Shown here in pieces: positions 20,830 through 31,669 of a stretch of 64,000 nt of DNA; position 1 is the stretch's first letter, and each line of letters starts with the position of its first letter. This stretch comes from Morinoia aosen. Taxonomy: Eukaryota; Arthropoda; Malacostraca; Amphipoda; Talitridae. The notes below the pieces were generated by a model that was given only the letters and a program-made list of their open reading frames with translations, searched no databases and had not been told where the DNA came from. The DNA is taken from contig CM059576.1 in the NCBI GenBank assembly GCA_030386875.1, positions 63,239,581-63,303,580 of the forward strand, read 5' to 3'. The position numbers were made by a program, and so were the translations under genes.

Positions 20830-22830
20830 ATCTAGAAATGAGTAAACAAACTTACACTCAAAAATGAAATGCATGGCTTGTTCGGCATACAAATACAGAG
20901 ATAATTTTTGCACGAGCACTTTATTTCATTTGTCTGTTCATACTTTTAATTTCTTCTATTCACAGAAATGCCCTTCGGGCCCGTGATAGATCGATTTATG
21001 AATCATTAAGCTAGTGCAATCAATTTGTTTATTTCTGAAATTTGGTGCAGTGTTAACTGATCGCAGAGCTTTAGGTAAAATGTAATGTGTCTTGAGGTTT
21101 TGCTTTTAATGCAAAAAGTAGAAATAGAAACCTATATATGTACATGTGCGCATATATGTGTGCGAAACGTGTGCATGTTTACACTGATACATAGTCATTT
21201 ATGTTTGCGTGCGCACACATACAAACTCACGCACACACTAACACACCTATTCATATATATATATACGTATTTAAAATGAATATAAGAAAAATGCTAATAG
21301 ACATGAAAAATAATCTTGCTTTTTCTACATTTAAAATGACAGCCAAAGCTTTGATGAATCGTAAGAAATAACCTGAAGAAAAATAAGGAATAGAAAAAAG
21401 ACTTCGAAAAAACGTTTAAATGAAATGGTTTTTAATTTCCTAAAATAAATTTTAAGAAAACTCAAGTTACCGTCGAGGAACAACAACAACAACAAAAAAA
21501 CATAATACATATCTCCTCGATATTCTCTGCAACATCGTGCGGACATGGGTACATGTGATAAAATGGAGATACAGTGTAAGCCGGTTACCACTCATGATTT
21601 ACAAATATCTACAAAATTTTAGCAGAAATGCGTAAACAAACATATACTCAACATCAAAATTCATAGCTTGTACAACATACTGGCAGAATGATAATTTTAC
21701 TAAGATTCATACGCTCAAATTGCGCTTTATTTCATTAATTGTATTTGTCATTATTCCGATTCACAGAGACGTCCTCTGGGGAAGTGATAGATGTTTTTTT
21801 GAATCATTTCGCTGGTGCAATAAAATTTATTAACCGGATGATTTTTGCGTAAAGAAATGAAATGCAAACATGTATATCTATTTATGTTTATATAGATTTA
21901 TACCTACATACGTACACACACATATTAATATTTATACTAATTGAAAATGAATATAAGAAAAACAATATAAATATAAAATAAAAAGATAAAAAGCAACCTA
22001 CCATCTACTACATCGAAAATGACAGTCGAGCTCACTGTAATCCTAAGAAATTATTCAGGAAAAAGTAATCAAAAGAAGAAGAAGACTTCGAAAAACGTAA
22101 AAATGAACTGGATTTTATTTTCTTCATAGAAATTTTTAAGAAAACTCGGTTACAGTTAAAAATCAACACAATTTTTCAGTATTATACGAACATGTGTACA
22201 TGTGATAAATTAGAGTAACATTGTGGCCGGAGATCACATCTGAGTATCGAATATTTACAAAATTTGGCACATATAGGTAGATTGAACAATTGTCCAAAGT
22301 GATAATTTTAATTTCGGAAATTTAGAGTTTTTTTCGATTTGAAAGTTCAGTGCTTGTGTGCAATGACCGCACGGAAAAATATAAAAAGAATAAATGAAAT
22401 ACTTAAAAAACTCCCTCTCCCTAGCTCAGCCGAAATCGATTGAAAACATCTTCGAGAATGATTTTGAAATAGCGAGACAACGTTAGCCAAAATTTAATTC
22501 ATTAAAAACTTTTCACAACCCTCACATCTATAAACCTGTATATTGGTGTACACACAAAGTGTATTTCAGGGTATGTTTGTCATACGGACGTTAAATATTT
22601 ACAGAAAAGAGAAAAATAACAAAATAAAGATGAGGAAATACTCCTAATTATGGAAAAAACGTTCGTCTGCTGCATTGAACTGACGGCTGTGGTGCTCATT
22701 ATTGTCGACAGAAATAAGTAAGATGAATATGCGAATGGCTTAGCAAAACTAAAATGAAATAGGTTCTAATTTTTTTACAGAAATTTCAGGAAAATTAAAA
22801 TTTCATGTAGATGGGAAATTCACAACGAAA
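20830..22830. repeat. Divergent tandem array, unit about 650-790 bp, three copies
   Basis: Marker blocks recur in order: AAATGAGTAAACAAAC (20836) and AAATGCGTAAACAAAC (21626); CTTTATTTCATT with CACAGA...TGATAGAT (about 20920-20990 and 21724-21793); AAAATGAATATAAGAAAAA (21273 and 21943); AAGACTTCGAAAAA (21391 and 22083). A third, weaker copy follows from about 22250. No coding function recognised. Confidence 0.65.
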
Positions 22831-22869
22831 TGCTGCAGGCCCTATGACAGAGATGCAAAATGACATGAC

Positions 22870-23519
22870 ACATTTACTCTAAATTCTTTTACAGTTTTAG
22901 AGTTTTTGATATGCTGGGGAAGCTTGTTCCACAAAAAAGCTACAGAAACTGAGAGAGCTTTTTGTCTCACGTTAGATGAACGGTAATTGACTAAGACATC
23001 ATTCCTCCGATTTTTTTTTTTTTGGATATTAGATGGAAAAAAAATTTACCATCTCTGCATTACTTTGGGGGAGGTACAGAGAGGAGAACACTCGTCGAGC
23101 TTTTTGGATCATGAATCTGTTCGGTATTGGGATCCAGTCGAATTTTCTTAAAAGAGGGGTGACATTATCGTATTTGTTGAAATTTCCATTGCACACCACT
23201 TTAGCGGCGAAGTTTATACATTTTTGCAACTCTTGCTGACGATATTGAGGTAAATCTCCCCACACAAGACTGCAGTAGTCCAGACACGATAAAACTAAGA
23301 CTGAATCACTAATAATCTAGATTGTTCGTCAAGTGTGATCTTAATGCGATGAAAGAACATCAAGGTTCCATTAATTTTGTTGCAAATTGTTTCTACGTGT
23401 GAATTGAAAGCCATATTTTTATCAAAGCAAACACCAAAATTTTTTACCTTATCTACGGGTTCAATTGTATCGTCTCCAAATGTTAGCGTGAATGGTGGTA
23501 AATTTTTAGTCACATTCTG
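22870..23519 (-). pseudogene. CR1-like LINE E, C-terminal fragment
   Basis: On the minus strand, FTLTFGDDTIEPVDKVKNFG begins just inside the BEL-d boundary and is the post-RT palm region. VWGDLPQYRQQELQKCINFA follows, then a C-terminal part with WNKLPQHIKN near 22900. This is the 3' third of a CR1-like ORF2 in two frames. It is truncated at 23519, exactly where the BEL-d LTR begins. Confidence 0.7.
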
Positions 23520-24049
23520 TGTGCTGCCACCCGCCCAGTGGACACAAACCCCGAATTAACGGGCCCTACGACACACAAATTTACCGGGCACCCATCTGGG
23601 GCCGGTAACGCAAAAATAGTGATAAGTAAATGACAAGCGAAGCATAATCTGGCTGGAGGGCTCACCTGACGATTTCGAATACAATGTTCAGGCGAACAGT
23701 ACCGCGGAGCACAAAGCAAGATGCACCCGCGCTCACAGCTAGGTCTCTTCTGACGTGTCGGCCTCTGGCGGACACGCTCGTTAGCTTGCCCGATTCCGTT
23801 GCTCTGGCTTTGGACTCGTAGCAAGATGGGCAGACAAACGTTTTTAGTGTTTGCATATACATTTTTCGCTGAAGATGTGAGGAACCCCAGCCATTGCTCC
23901 GCTTAGTCATATATTACCAGCGTTATTAATTCTTTAGGCTGATTAACAGGATCGAATCCAGAGAACTTTATTGCGGAAGGCTTTTAACTCTGCCTTAAAA
24001 AGTCCGCAAAGGACCTCAGCGTTCGAGCAATGGTTTGAATTGCGACACA
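23520..24049 (-). repeat. 3' LTR of BEL-d
   Basis: The minus strand begins TGTGTCGCAATTCAAACC at 24049 and is followed to a GGCAGCA/CA end near 23520. It is homologous to the first two thirds of the BEL-a LTR, including the CCCAGATGGGTGCCCGG block and a hairpin whose arms are related to those at 2778-2810. Confidence 0.7.
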
Positions 24050-24227
24050 ATCCCAGCAAGAGAAAAAAAAGGAGTTTTCTTCAGAAATTTACGTTACATA
24101 GCTTTTAAATACAAACATTTTAATACATTTATGTCACTTTACAGAGGAAGCATAGAAAGAACATTTATTACATTAATTCGCATATAAATTTTCAAATTTT
24201 TAATAGCAAACTAAGAAGAACAGGAAA

Positions 24228-25382
24228 TCAGAGGTGACCTCTCCTAATTAAGTCGGCAAGCTTGCTACGCTGCTGGCGAGCTGCCTGCCGCTTAGGGCGT
24301 GCAGCTGCCTGAATTTCAGATTCTTCGCAAGTTTCTGAGGAGTCTGATTCAACGGAATAATGCTGATCTCCAGGGCGTTCAATTGCGAGAGAACTACCAT
24401 CACGAGAAACTGAACTCTCGGGAGGCTCGAAATAAGGTTGCAACTCCTCACTCGAGCCCCCTTCTGCGCTTTCCCACCCCTCCTCTGAAGCAGTATCAAA
24501 ATCAGCTAGCTCCAGGGGGTAAAGAAGAGAAATTTTAACGGCAGACTCAGAGTGATCAGCCTTAATAATTTTAACAACTCGGACCTTGCCATCGCGTCCA
24601 GGAAGCAGCGCGATGATACGGACTAAGGTCCAGAACGGTCGAGGTCTTATGGGATGCCTGAGCAAGAAAACCTGACCCACTGATAGAAATTTGTTTTTAA
24701 GAGGCAAAGATTTAAGAGGATATGGACCTCTCAGAGAAATTAAGTATTGAGAGCACCAGAGTTCCCCGAACTTGGCCACCAGCACGTAGCACCTCTCAAG
24801 CGCGGAGAGCAAATGCACTCGATGCTCATCGTCTTCGGTTTCCGAGTCAGGGACCTCATCGGAAAGGATTAAAGAGTTAGAAGTTGGATAAAGTTGAAGG
24901 AACTGAATAGGCATAATAGGCAAAATAGTGTCCCCCGTCTCTGTATAGGAAAGAGGACGTCGATTAAGATTAAGAGAGATGTCAGAAACTGCAGTAAGAA
25001 AGGCCGAGTAAGGATAAGTGCTACGACCAAAGAGCTTGTACAAACTCTCCTTAATAGATTTAAACAAGCGTTCCCAGATCGCACCAAATTGTGGACTATA
25101 GATCGGGATAGTTTTAAATTTAATGTTAAAAGTGCGGAAACGTTCTTCATACAAGGAAGAAGTTAAAACTTCTGCCAAAAGGTCAGAAGCAGCTACGAAA
25201 GTTTTAGCATTATCGGAATACACGGTGTTAGGGACACCCTTTTCGTTCGTGAAGCGAATGAAGGCAAAACAAAATTCTTCCAACGTCATGGAAGGAAGAA
25301 GCTCTATTTGAATAGCTCTAGTTTGAAAACACGTAAACAATAAAAGATACACTTTTTGTTTATATCCAAACGGATCTAACAC
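24228..25382 (-). pseudogene. BEL-d integrase core and DUF5641-like tail
   Basis: Catalytic core of the integrase that joins element cDNA to host DNA. The second acidic residue is in NTVYSDNAKTF and the Glu in GAIWERLFKSIKESL. The region holding the first Asp lies at the frame break near 25385-25400. After the core, FRTFNIKFKTIPIYSPQ-type sequence is followed by NLNRRPLSYTETGD and then a C-terminal DUF5641-like part (LSVGQVFLLRHPIRPRPFW, then KADHSESAVKISLLYPLEL). The end is Gln/Arg/Ser rich, running to the stop at 24228. Confidence 0.85.
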
Positions 25383-26044
25383 ACAGAAATGAGCTGAAAA
25401 GTCATTCCTGTTGTAGCGAAAGGTCTCACAAAATTAGACCGGCTGTCTGGCAAAGCAGGCGAGTCAGGATAAGAGAAAGCCTTAGCGTTCACCCGCTTGC
25501 ATACTATGCATTTGGATAGAACGCCACGCACAGTACGCTTACAGCGAGGTATCAAATAACCGTCCATTTTAAGTTTTTGCACGGTCGACTCAACACCCTG
25601 ATGATCAAGTGTTTTATGGGTATGCAAGATCAGAAGATAGGTTAGATGAGAAGAACTAGACAACAGAATAGGGTTCCTAGTGTTGTAATCCAATTCCTCC
25701 GCTAAGACAATGCGGCTGCTAGATCTAATTAAATTATGAGAGTCAAGAAACAAGTTGAAAAATCTAACAAGCAAAGGCGGACGAGGATTCTTGTTTTCCA
25801 AGGCCTCTATCTCGCTGGCAAAATGCTCTCTTTGCATAGAGGAAATGAGGTAAAGAAACGCTCGCAGTGTAGACTCTCCCGGATCTGTTCGCTTCCAGAT
25901 TGCTACAGCCTTAAATACCTTCTCTACCACACCTAATAGTCTGGGGTAGGAGGAAAAGCGCTCAAGCTCCACAATCGAAGCTTCACGTGGGTGAGCAACA
26001 TTAACTGCGATACACGTATGGAAACAAATTGCTGCGATATGCAT
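25376..26044 (-). pseudogene. BEL-d integrase zinc-binding domain
   Basis: H2C2 zinc domain that precedes the integrase core: His residues in ILHTHKTLDHQGVE, Cys pair in LSKCIVCKRVNAK. The upstream part contains the connector from RNase H (NPRPPLLVRFFNLFLDSHN). It then reaches NFVRPFATTGM, the entry to the integrase core, where the frame is lost. A second frame change separates it from RNase H around 25933-26044. Confidence 0.8.
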
Positions 26045-26670
26045 CCTAAGTGACCCTTAGGCCACTTTTCTCTACCTTCTCTGATCCAAGAAGGACCTTC
26101 TAACCATAAAGGTTTACACTCTAGAAACTTAGATACCTTAATCCCCCGTGTCAGCATGTCTGCAACGTTAAACATCGTGGGTACATACTCATAGCTGAAG
26201 GCAGCCAAAGTCTTACGTTCTAGCTTTTTACGCATGGCTTCTATGTCTTTTAGTCTGTTGCTTACAAACACATTTTTTCGAGGAGGTTTTCCGCTCATAA
26301 GCCAAGCTAGGGTGACTTGGGAATAAGTAAGAATAGTTACATTAGACACTTTGTAGGGAAAGTTAACATCACACAAAAGAGTTACATGACACTGATAGGC
26401 AAGAAACACTGCCAAGAGCTCAAGAGAAGGAAGAGTTCGCTGGCGAGAAGGCGAAACTTTAACTTTAGAGACAAGTAAGGCGCTGCGTTCCTCTTGGACG
26501 CCATAAATACAGGTGCCAAAGGCGCTGGCACTAGCATCACAAAATACAACAAGCTGAAAAATATTCTTGTACTTGCGCACTGGTGAAACTCGTATCACAG
26601 ATACGGTCACTATAACTCTCCTCATGAGCGTGACGAAGAAAATGGAAGAAGCGGACTCCAAATAAACCAC
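25933..26670 (-). pseudogene. BEL-d RNase H domain
   Basis: RNase H of a BEL/Pao Pol. QLVVFCDASASAFGTCIYG holds the first Asp and TLPSLELLAVFLA the Glu. ILTYSQVTLAWLMSG is the third site, where the expected Asp reads Tyr. VPTMFNVADMLTRG is the conserved end. Codons from 26670 to about 26560 come from the adjacent dispersed repeat and are not BEL sequence, so the true element begins inside this open frame. Confidence 0.8.
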
Positions 26671-26835
26671 GGGTATTATTAGATAGTAGCAGGACTCGTG
26701 GAAATTCCATGGACAATGTCATCGTTAAGCTAGGTGGACCCGAGAAAAAAATTCTGTCACTATTACCTAACCTGTGCTAACCTAGCCTATCCTAATCTAA
26801 GCTAACCTATCCTTTCCTAAAAAAACCTATCCTGA
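26565..26835 (-). repeat. Dispersed repeat with TTAGG-like tract, copy 1
   Basis: In reverse complement it runs parallel to 62735-63010: first a degenerate GGTTAGGATAGG tract, then GACATTGTCCATGGAATTTCC, CGAGTCCTGCTACT, a GTCCGCTTC block and GTATCTGTGATACGAGTTTC. It abuts the truncated RNase H of BEL-d. Confidence 0.65.
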
Positions 26836-26928
26836 TAAAATGTCAAATATTTAAATGCATGGAAACGCCATCTTTTAATGTTACACTGCATCAAATTAGG
26901 AGACCGCTCCTGGTTTCACCACATATTT

Positions 26929-27662
26929 GAAGAGGTGGAAAAAGGAGATTGAGAGGCAAACAAAAGAGTATGGATTGAATAAGTAGAAGCTTAGCATTAC
27001 ATGAATGCTTACACTAATCTGGTATTTGCAAATGGAAGTACCTAAATGTGAGATGTTCTATGATGGTAGTTTTGGTAGTCAATTCTTGTTTGCTGTGAGG
27101 TGTAAGTCATTGAGCATGAATAGACGTACAACGAGGTGGAATGAGAATAATAGTAGATTATGTCAGCAGTGTGATAGTGGAGTGGAGGAAAAAATTAGGC
27201 ATTTTGTGCTGGAATGTAGTATGTATAAGCAAGAGAGAGATTCTCTTGATGGTATTTGAGCAGTATGGAGAGAATGAGTGGTATGCCAGATGTGCTGAAG
27301 ATGTTTGTGGTATGCGCTGTCTTGGATGAGATCAGAAGTATAATTTGAGTATCATTAAAGCTATGAAAGTTTTTCTTGTACATGCCTGGAGTAAGAGACA
27401 TTGACTAGAATGAGCCAGTCATGTAGAGTGGGCTGTAATGACCCAACATGCCTGGGGATGATGCTTTGACGTACTGGATATCCCAGTGATGCCGTCCAAT
27501 GGCAGCTTGTGACAAGGATTGGTCGATCTCTAGTAGTTAGTGGACAAGTCTGGTACACAGACGCTGAACTCTTTGTGTGAATATTGTGGGTATTGTGGAG
27601 AGAATTGTATGCTGTTACAAAGGCCCCGACACTGTTGGCCCTCAACTTCAAGTTCAAGCAAG
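26929..27662 (+). mobile_element. LINE B, 3'-terminal fragment
   Basis: Plus-strand copy of the LINE A family, holding only the C-terminal Cys/His domain (27005-27330 in two frames: EMFYDGSFGSQFLF, CQQCDSGVEEKIRHFVLEC) and the 3' UTR, ending GGCCCTCAAC near 27645. It aligns with 3808-4560 in reverse complement. It is 5'-truncated at about 26929. Confidence 0.8.
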
Positions 27663-28590
27663 TAGGATGTGATGACTTATTTTAATGGGTTCAATATGAA
27701 AAATCTTTCTTGTCAATCCAAAAAACTTTGTTTTCACATGTAGATCCATATTAGCTTGGAGCAAACTGTAAACCGACAGTGCTCAGGATGAAAGCTAGTT
27801 TGGATTGTCATACTATAAAAGTTGTGTTTAGTGTGCTGAATGCAGCTTAAAAATAGCTTTTTTGGTTGTGTAGTCTATCTTATTGAAAACTTTCAGATAA
27901 ACTATATTAATTTCCTACCTTGTAGCTAAAAGTTTAGTGTTTAGCAGCGAGATGCAAAACCTTCTCTATGATTTGTCCACACTTAATTCTAATTTTGGTT
28001 GATTTATACTTCCATGTGCTCACGGAATGTGCCCTAGAATTGCTGAAGGAACACATTTAAGAAAGTTTTATACGTATCACATTTTCCTGGCTGATGGATA
28101 TTTTTTGCGTTATTTAACTTTGAAGTCATAAGAACATTGTATATGAAAGTGAAGAAACCGACAAACATAAACTAAGCTGAAATAGCTTAACTTAACTTAG
28201 CCATACCAAGGCTGATGTCCTCCCACCAAGAATCTGTACATTTTCCAACAATGGGGCGATTACGCTTGCAACTCTATAGTGTTATTCTTACCTGAATATT
28301 ATTCATTAATGTTATGTCTCAAAAATTACCCATCAACGAGAAAAATCTCATCCCTGTTAAATTTCTTTAAATGTGTTCTCTCATCAATTTTGGGAAACTA
28401 TGGTGTATTGATTAAGATAATAGTAAGATAGCCTATACCAATACACATAGCAATTCTACACTAGACTTCACCACAGTGTTATCCTAATACCGACACAGCA
28501 TAGGTTAGACATCACATTGACATAACAACATCATGGACACCAATAGACATGAGGGTACAGCAATAGCAATATTGATACATCAATAAAAAT
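27663..28590. other. Unassigned AT-rich DNA with one core repeat
   Basis: 28020-28130 is a diverged copy of the dispersed core repeat (GAAGGAACACATTTAAGAAA, then a TTTTGCGTTATTTAAC block). Nothing else recognised. Confidence 0.5.
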
Positions 28591-29411
28591 ATGAGGGCAA
28601 TTAGGCACTCACCTTTTGGGTATCTCTAAGCTATAAATATGCGGTATTATATAAACATGTGGCTAGTGAGAGAAGAGCGGAGATAGATTGGAATTATAGT
28701 ATAGAGTAGAATAGAATTAGCAGTAGGTAGTTAGAAATAGCTAAGATTAGTACTAACCACACCTTGATAATATATACACACGCAGCTCAACATTTACTGT
28801 GTGGCTGGCTGCGGCCAATAGGGAACTGACTGCGCTTGTTGCTGTCACGAGCGTTGCCAACTTTTGGTGTCTCTAACTAGAACTTACATTACTCGCTATA
28901 TCATACCCCTCCCTCCTTAATTAGAAACCCCCCTGTAACCCTACCCCCTAATTTGATCTAGTCAATCCTAAAGGTCCATTCTCACCACAGGCTTCCGAGC
29001 TCGGTTAGACCTGCGTGAGATGCTAGCACTAGGAGGCTCGTGCATCCTTGCTTCCTTGGTGGGAATTGAATAGTCAGGTGTTTCTGGGTCAGGTTCATTG
29101 GTCGGAGGTGGTGGGTATGAATTTCGAGCAAGTTGTGGAATCAACACGGTTTCCTCAGTAGGTTGTTCCATGGGTTCAGGGATGGCGTTCGAGCAGGTAA
29201 TAACTTGGTCCTGGAGTCGACGAACGACCTCTCCTCCCCTGCGGTTGGCACTTGTAGGACACCGGACCCGTCTTCTCAACGGTGGTAGCAGGGGTCCATT
29301 TTGGGGAACCCGGTGTGTATTGACGGACCATCACAGATGACTCCGGCTGAATGTCAACCGCGCGAGACCCTGGGTGGTATCTTTTCTGAGCGTCCTGGCG
29401 TTGAGCGACTT
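28590..29411 (-). mobile_element. Inverted 3' end of gypsy-A (Pol C-terminus, polypurine tract, LTR)
   Basis: On the minus strand, 29411-28968 encodes the end of a Ty3/gypsy Pol. It includes the PEPMEQPT, YPPPPTNEPDPETPDYS and RRSNRARKPVV segments, and it is nearly identical to 40490-40935. Then come a purine-rich tract and an LTR start (28903). The LTR continues beyond the point where the forward copy is broken, at least to about 28650. It meets forward gypsy RT sequence at 29411/29412. Confidence 0.8.
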
Positions 29412-29918
29412 TGGCTGATCGACTCCCTAGGGCTAACTATAGTAGACAATAATGTGCATCAACTGGTTACCCAACCAGAAGGGCTAGTAGCAAAATTTCC
29501 CAACCTTTTTCATTCAGGTCTAGGTTGCTTCAAGGAAAGGAATTTCAAAATTGAAATTGACCCCACAGTGGCCCCGAAGTTTTGTAAAGCCAGGAACGTG
29601 CCTTACTCACTTAGAGCTAAGGTGGAGGCAGAACTAGATAGGCTGGTGTAGGAAGGTATCCTCACCCATGTACAGTACTCTAGATGGGCAGCGGCTATTG
29701 TTCCCGTGCTCAAGGCTGATCAAAGCATCCGAATCTGTTGTGACTACAAATTAACTGTATATATGGCCACTAGGCTAGATACCTACCCTATAAGCAGGGT
29801 GGAAGATTTATTTAGCAGGTTACCCGGAGGAGTTATATACTCCAAGCTAGACATGTTACAGGCATACGCCCAACTGCCTTTAGACGAAGAATCTGAAGAG
29901 CTCACCGTTATCAACACC
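29412..29918 (+). pseudogene. Gypsy-A reverse transcriptase, N-terminal part
   Basis: RT fingers and first palm motif of a Ty3/gypsy Pol: FPNLFHSGLGCFKERNFKIE, FCKARNVPYSLRAKVEAELD, then after an in-frame TAG (29649) the WAAAIVPVLKADQSIRICCD stretch, SRVEDLFSRLPGGVIYSKLD and LQAYAQLPLDEESEELTVIN. It ends at codon INT, where BEL-1 was inserted. The coding sequence resumes at 38643. Gag, protease and the 5' LTR are absent upstream. Confidence 0.85.
29914..29918 (+). other. Left target-site duplication of BEL-1 (ACACC)
   Basis: ACACC precedes the BEL-1 LTR start and recurs at 38638-38642, immediately before the resumed gypsy codons. If the LTR is taken to end in CACA, the duplication is CACC (4 bp). 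Confidence 0.65.
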
Positions 29919-31487
29919 TATGGAGAATTCTGACATTCCCCATTGCCCTGAGAGATACTTAGCAGTTAAAACTTTAGTACTTTTGCAGCTTGGCTCGGGC
30001 CAGGTGAGGTGGGAGCTGCTTTACGGCGAGTCAGTAGCAGCTTCATTTCTGCCTATTGATACTTTTGTTGCAGTGGTACCGTTTGGTATCTCTTGCTTTT
30101 TTGTTCCTTTATTTAAGTTGCGAATTCCTAGCTATGGTGGTGACCTTTAGTCGCGATCTCAGCGGTTATCAATCCCGAGAGTAAAGGCGTTCCGCAGTCG
30201 TGGGTGCCGGCGCTCGGTGTTCAGCCGTGGCACGTCCTCAAGCGCGTGTCCCGGTGGATCGCTTCTTCACTTAATCTCTCTATTTCCTAAAGCCATCTTT
30301 GCTTCTATTTCTTATGAATTCAGCACCTTTGTCCTATTGCTCTGATAGATAACCTTGCCTTTGTTAATTGTATGACTGTGAGTGTGAGTGATCTTGTTAA
30401 GCTACCTTAAATTTCTTGAATTATTAAATCCTTACACCTTAATATCTTCGATATCTTAATACTATGATATCTTAAATGTAACCTAAATCTATTTCGAGCT
30501 TACTTGGAATGGGCCCTTAACCTTTTTCCTTAACTTAAATTATCCTACCTGGAGCCAAACTGAAAGACGGCTTACCAGCTGTCTAACTCTCCGGGTAGTG
30601 CTATTGACTCTTAAACTTAATTCTATTTCCTAACTTTGCTCTTAGTTTGAGCCTTTTTCTTCACGTTTACCATCTTTCTAACTCTACGAGTGGCTTCCAC
30701 ACTGAGGCATAATTAAACTCAGGTTAGCATATGAAATAGTCCTGCTATAATGTTCCTGTTTGCTGAAAAATCATTATGAATAACTTCTTACTCCATTGAC
30801 TTCTTCATTGCATTAATTCATTTGTTTCATTTTTCTAGTATCTGCGTCTTCGGGCTCCAAAAGCCCAGTTTGAGGCTGCTCTACCGGAAACGTTGCGGGA
30901 CAGCTGGTTTTAATTCTGCGCTGCGATCTCAGAGGAGGCTGTCATTTCAGTTGTGCGGTGCTGGCTACCCTGGCTGTTGATCGGCCTACTGAGCTGCGTT
31001 AAACTGCTGGGGATTCTCGGGGCCGTGCGGCTTGAATTTTGCCTGCTGGGCGAACGGCCAGTCCTCTGGAGGGCCACGCCGCTAGCTGATTAGGATCGCC
31101 GCTGAAGAATGCAAGGTTTCGCGCCTTCGTAGTGGAAACAGTGCTGCTGCGTTTTAGCCACCATGCAAGGAGTCGCCATTTTTGTTAATTTATAGGGATC
31201 GCCTTTCTTTCGGTTATCTAGGTTAACCCTAGATCCTTCGTTCCTGAACTTTGTTGTTGTTAATTAGAATTAATGTAAGTTTGTAATCTTATACGCTGAG
31301 CAGGCATTAGTCCTAAGATTTGTCCTAGTGGATTAATTCTTGTTCCTGGCTCGTGAACCTACGATCCTGATGTTCGGCCTATTGAATGGTTCGTATCATT
31401 TAAATTTGCTGCTACTTGCAGCGTTCAATAAAATTTTTTGCTGTCATTCCCTGTTTACCGTTGAACCTATTTGTGTGGATTCTCCAC
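29919..31487 (+). repeat. 5' LTR of BEL-1
   Basis: 1569 bp, matched base for base in length by the 3' LTR. It starts TATGGAGAATTCTG and ends TTCTCCAC(ACA). A 76-codon open frame begins at its second base (29920-30150) and is kept in both LTRs. I could not find a convincing primer-binding site directly after it. Confidence 0.85.
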
Positions 31488-31669
31488 ACAAAGATATACT
31501 GAGTGTATTTTTTCTTTTTGCAGCATCGTTGGCGTGAGAGCTGAAGTGAGGCAAATTGTCGAATTAATCATTTTCTTCTTTTACATTTATAGGGTGTATT
31601 TTGAGCCTTCGTTGACTTCAGCTGGATTTATATCGTGCATTTTGTCAGTAACTTCCCAGTTCCAGGAAA

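Larger units (their letters stand above)
23520..26560 (-). mobile_element. BEL/Pao element BEL-d, 3' part
   Basis: On the minus strand: RNase H (about 26560-25933), integrase zinc-binding domain (25750-25430), integrase core and DUF5641-like tail (25382-24228), then the 3' LTR (24049-23520). RT, protease, Gag and the 5' LTR are missing; the left limit in element terms is near 26560, where an unrelated dispersed repeat begins. The LTR is related to that of BEL-a. Confidence 0.85.

Noticed and set aside
29301..29651. 116-codon open frame that seems to start upstream of gypsy RT
   Set aside because: Its first third is the antisense of the inverted Pol tail, so the frame is a chance fusion across the 29411/29412 junction. 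Only the part after the junction is real RT.
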